Shown here piece after piece: positions 61,179 to 64,000 of a stretch of 64,000 nucleotides of DNA. Position 1 is the first letter of the stretch, and each line of letters starts with the position of its first letter. The translations under genes and the position numbers were made by a program. The DNA comes from Acidobacteriota bacterium (GTDB lineage Bacteria; Acidobacteriota; Aminicenantia; S016-38): assembly GCA_015486055.1 (NCBI GenBank), contig WFSJ01000042.1, positions 1-64,000 of the forward strand, given 5' to 3'. Below the pieces are notes generated by a model. That model had not been told where the DNA came from. It saw only the letters and a program-made list of their open reading frames with translations, and searched no databases.

Positions 61179-61258
61179 CATCAAACTTGATTTCTTCCTC
61201 CTGTTGAACTATTTTCTTATAAGGTGGAAAACTGCAAAAAACTTGGAGGGAGGATTTT

Positions 61259-63061
61259 ATGGAGACTTTGGAGATAGTAAAAAAACTTATGGAGGAGGTT
61301 TCAACCCACAGGGAGGAGTTGAAAAGGGTAAAGGAAGCATTTGAAAGGTACAGAAACTTTTTTGAAAATATACCGGTAGGAATATACAGGTCAACTCCTG
61401 AAGGAAAAATTCTTCATGCAAACCCGGCAATGGGAAGGATATTCGGATATGAAAGCCCTGAAGAACTTATGAAAGCAGGTTCCTATGCCCTTTATCTGGA
61501 GCCTGACCAGAGGAAGAGGCTGAAAAAAGAAGCAGACAAGAAGGATATCAACAAGTTTGAACTTCAGATGAAGAGGAAGGACGGAAGCAAAGTCTGGGTG
61601 AGGGGAACCGAAAAGGTGGTGAAAGACGAAAGTGGTAAAGTTCTTTATTACGATGGTTTTTTGGAAGATATAACTGAAAGGAAAGCAACAGAAGAAATGT
61701 ATAGAGTAATAATTGAAAATACTCATGATGGCATATACATTTACAGGGGAAATAAATTTCTATTCGTTAACAAAAGGTTATGTGAGTTTCTTGGATACAG
61801 CGAAGAGGAGCTTTATAACATGGACATATTTAAGCTCGTTAATCCCGAAGACAGGGAAAGGCTGAAAGACTACGGAAGAAGGAGGGAAAAAGGCGAAGAA
61901 GTTCCTTCAATCTATGAGGCAAGGGTGCTGAATAAAGAAGGGCAGGTAAGGACTCTTGAGTTCGCAGTAAGTGCTATAAATTACGGGGGAAAATATGCTG
62001 CCTTAGGCGCTGTAAGGGATGTCACCGAAAGAAAACAATTGGAGAAAAAATTAAGGGAGGAAAAGGACAGAGCGAAAAAATATTTAAACATAGCAGGGAA
62101 TGTTATCGTCCTTTTGAACACGAGTGGGAAGGTAAAATTAGCAAACAAGAGAGCTTGTGAAGTTCTTGGATACACAGAAAGTGAAATTCTCGGGAAAAAC
62201 TGGTTTGATAATTTCATCCTCCCTGAACAGAGAAAGGAAATCAGGGAAGTTTTCAAAAAGATTCTCAGCGGAGAAATTGAAAGCTTTGAATATTACGAGA
62301 ATCCTGTCCTCACAAGGGATGGGAAAATAAGAATGATAAAATGGCATAATTCTGTGATAAAAAACTCAAAGGGGAAAGTATTAGAAATTCTCACATCAGG
62401 GAACGATATAACTGAACTCAAGGAAAAGGAGGAAAAGCTCAGGGCATCCCTTAGGGAGAAGGAAATTCTCCTCAGAGAACTTCACCACAGGGTGAAAAAC
62501 AACCTTCAAATAATATCAAGCCTCCTCAGACTTCAAGCAAGACATACTGATGATGAAAGAGTATCCAGGCTCCTGAGCGAAAGCCAGCACAGGATAAATT
62601 CAATCTCTCTTATTCATGAGAAATTTTACAGGTCAGAGAGCCTTGCGGAGATAAAACTCGGGGAATACACAAAAAGCCTGATTAATGAGCTTTTCAGGTC
62701 CTATGGCACTGACAAAAATAGGGTTCAGGTTGAACTGAGGTTCAAAGAGATTCTCCTGCCAATTGACAAGGCAATACCTGCAGGGCTCATCATAAACGAG
62801 CTTGTATCAAATGTTCTCAGTTATGCCTTCCCTGCAGGAAAGAAAGGGAAGCTGGAGATAGGAATAACCTCCCCTGAGAAAAAAATGGTGGAGATAACCG
62901 TCAGGGACAACGGTGTTGGAATTCCTGACAGCGTTAGCTTCGATTCCCCATCAACCCTCGGGTTCAGGCTGATAAAAATACTGGTAAATGACCAGCTCAA
63001 AGGCGAAATCAAACTTAAAAGGAGGGGAGGGACAGAATTCATAATAAGATTTAGGAGATGA
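61259..63061 (+). CDS. Cytosolic PAS-PAS-PAS sensor histidine kinase (HisKA_2 type)
   Basis: This 600-residue protein has an N-terminal coiled coil, three PAS domains (about 30-145, 150-265, 275-395) and a HisKA_2 dimerisation domain with E-L-H-H-R-V-K-N-N-L-Q-I-I-S (about 405-418; the phospho-acceptor is a His here). An HATPase domain follows (N-E-L-V-S-N-V-L-S-Y-A-F-P and D-N-G-V-G-I-P). No membrane segment is seen, so signals are cytosolic. GGAGGGAGG precedes the ATG. It is followed closely by a REC-PAS protein. Confidence 0.93.
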   Translation: METLEIVKKLMEEVSTHREELKRVKEAFERYRNFFENIPVGIYRSTPEGKILHANPAMGRIFGYESPEELMKAGSYALYLEPDQRKRLKKEADKKDINKFELQMKRKDGSKVWVRGTEKVVKDESGKVLYYDGFLEDITERKATEEMYRVIIENTHDGIYIYRGNKFLFVNKRLCEFLGYSEEELYNMDIFKLVNPEDRERLKDYGRRREKGEEVPSIYEARVLNKEGQVRTLEFAVSAINYGGKYAALGAVRDVTERKQLEKKLREEKDRAKKYLNIAGNVIVLLNTSGKVKLANKRACEVLGYTESEILGKNWFDNFILPEQRKEIREVFKKILSGEIESFEYYENPVLTRDGKIRMIKWHNSVIKNSKGKVLEILTSGNDITELKEKEEKLRASLREKEILLRELHHRVKNNLQIISSLLRLQARHTDDERVSRLLSESQHRINSISLIHEKFYRSESLAEIKLGEYTKSLINELFRSYGTDKNRVQVELRFKEILLPIDKAIPAGLIINELVSNVLSYAFPAGKKGKLEIGITSPEKKMVEITVRDNGVGIPDSVSFDSPSTLGFRLIKILVNDQLKGEIKLKRRGGTEFIIRFRR

Positions 63062-63063
63062 GA

Positions 63064-64000
63064 ATGTCTGAGAAAATCCTTATCATTGAGGACGAGAGGA
63101 TAACTGCGGAGGACATAAAGGAAATGCTTCAGGAGGTCGGATATGAGGTCTGCAAAATAGCAACAACCTTTAGGGAAGCAGTTAAAATCGCAGAAAAGGA
63201 GAAACCCGATCTTGCTGTAGTGGATATAGCTCTCGGAAAGGACAGGACAGGAGGGATAAGGGCTGCGGAGGAAATAAGTTCAAAACTCCAAATTCCCATT
63301 ATTTATCTTACAGCATACAGCGACAGCAAGACCTTTGAAGAGGCAAAGATATCAGAGCCCTTCACATATCTGACAAAGCCAATTAACGAGAACGAGCTGA
63401 AATTGAATGTGAGAATAGCCCTCTACAAGAGCAAGGCCGAAAAAGAACTCAGGAGATTAAACATAGAAAAAGATGAGGCCATTAAAACCCTTGAGAGGTC
63501 AGAATCAACCATGAAGGCAATTTTCTCCTCAATGGTTGATTTAATCTTTGTGGTTGACGGACAGGGTAGATTCGTTTTCTACAACAGTCCTGAGAAGCAA
63601 TTGTATCTGAAGCCTGAGGAGTTTCTCGGAAGAACTACTTCAGAAGTTCTTCCTCCCGATATTTCCTCCAAGTTCAAGGAGGCTTTTAAAAAAAATAAAA
63701 AAGGGGAAATAGCAGATTATCAATATGAACTTAAAATCTCAGGAAAGAAGGGATGGTTTTCTGCAAGGCAGTCCCCAATATTTATTGGCAAAAAATTCAA
63801 TGGAGCTGTTGCAGTGATAAGGAATATTACCCAGATAAAGGAAACGGAGGAAAGATACACAAACCTCTTTAATAGGGTTCCCATCGGACTTTACAGGACA
63901 AGTCCTTCAGGGGAAATAACAGATGCTAACCCTGCCTTCCTGGAAATCCTTGGATATTCAACTTTAGAGGAATTAAAAAAGAGAAACGCATATGAGCTTT
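63064..64000 (+). CDS. Response regulator receiver-PAS protein (cut by the window edge)
   Basis: The ATG at 63064 has AGGAG 6 nt upstream; an earlier in-frame ATG at 63058 overlaps the kinase stop. The N-terminal REC domain (about 1-120) has acidic E9-D10, phospho-acceptor Asp54 in A-V-V-D-I-A-L-G, and Y-L-T-K-P. A coiled linker and a PAS domain (about 140-265) follow; a second PAS domain begins near 275 (F-N-R-V-P-I-G-L-Y-R-T). The open end suggests a further output domain, perhaps another kinase. It is likely the partner of the upstream histidine kinase. Confidence 0.92.
   Translation, partial: MSEKILIIEDERITAEDIKEMLQEVGYEVCKIATTFREAVKIAEKEKPDLAVVDIALGKDRTGGIRAAEEISSKLQIPIIYLTAYSDSKTFEEAKISEPFTYLTKPINENELKLNVRIALYKSKAEKELRRLNIEKDEAIKTLERSESTMKAIFSSMVDLIFVVDGQGRFVFYNSPEKQLYLKPEEFLGRTTSEVLPPDISSKFKEAFKKNKKGEIADYQYELKISGKKGWFSARQSPIFIGKKFNGAVAVIRNITQIKETEERYTNLFNRVPIGLYRTSPSGEITDANPAFLEILGYSTLEELKKRNAYEL

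Noticed and set aside
1..64000. CRISPR arrays, prophage genes or a defence system
   Set aside because: No regularly spaced repeats, cas genes, phage structural genes or toxin-antitoxin pairs were recognised. The NYN fragment alone is not enough for a defence claim.

Overview
The window is about 64 kb of gene-dense, AT-rich bacterial chromosome, from an organism with a Gram-negative envelope: it encodes a TonB-dependent receptor, a TonB-like protein, an OmpA-domain protein and the lipoprotein enzymes Lgt and LspA. The mix of eukaryote-type Ser/Thr kinases, FHA proteins, sulfatase-TPR lipoproteins, an alpha-glucan phosphorylase and a butyrate kinase recalls uncultured lineages such as Aminicenantes/Acidobacteriota relatives. 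That placement is a guess: there is no rRNA or other decisive marker here.

Layout. 1-1.8 kb is an accessory patch: the start of an unknown gene, a truncated NYN-domain gene, an IS3-type orfA remnant, an OmpA/DUF4892 protein, and a diverged inverted copy of the first 47 bases. 1.8-10.6 kb (minus strand) holds an AI-2E permease, a sulfatase-TPR lipoprotein, and a run from tsaD and miaB to glmS. 10.7-18.9 kb is a long minus-strand run: tRNA-Met(CAT), tilS, ileS, lspA, lgt, an RluD-family synthase, an HD protein and leuC. 19-26.5 kb has DUF402, a TPR-linked Ser/Thr kinase, butyrate kinase, an FHA/AAA+/Fis regulator and guaA. 26.6-33.4 kb is a metal-uptake region: a GYD protein, a TonB receptor, an exported FmdE protein, feoB, a damaged feoA and a DtxR-FeoA regulator; the fmdE and dtxR-feo promoters share sequence. 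33.4-37.3 kb holds a second lgt, a secreted protein with foreign-looking composition and two glycosyltransferase-like genes.

37.4-54.2 kb (plus strand) is a nearly continuous housekeeping run (glgP, split NAD synthetase, rsmI, hsp20, htpX, recG, rsmD, cinA, thpR, plsY, gpsA). It ends in an FHA-GAF-cyclase, a TPR protein and a striking pseudokinase-TonB fusion. 54.2-61.2 kb (minus strand) runs from ispF through gltX, rlmB, a GspG-like fragment and three sugar-nucleotide SDR genes to a two-domain isoprenoid-kinase-like membrane protein. 61.3-64 kb has a PAS histidine kinase followed by a REC-PAS protein cut by the window edge.

Points that stand out: a kinase-fold protein without catalytic residues joined to a TonB domain; a recurring -10 box 6-7 nt upstream of start codons that lack Shine-Dalgarno sequences, suggesting many leaderless mRNAs; a tRNA-Met followed by exactly eight T and then the tilS start; a feoA with two tandem in-frame stops; and matching promoters ahead of two metal-related operons.
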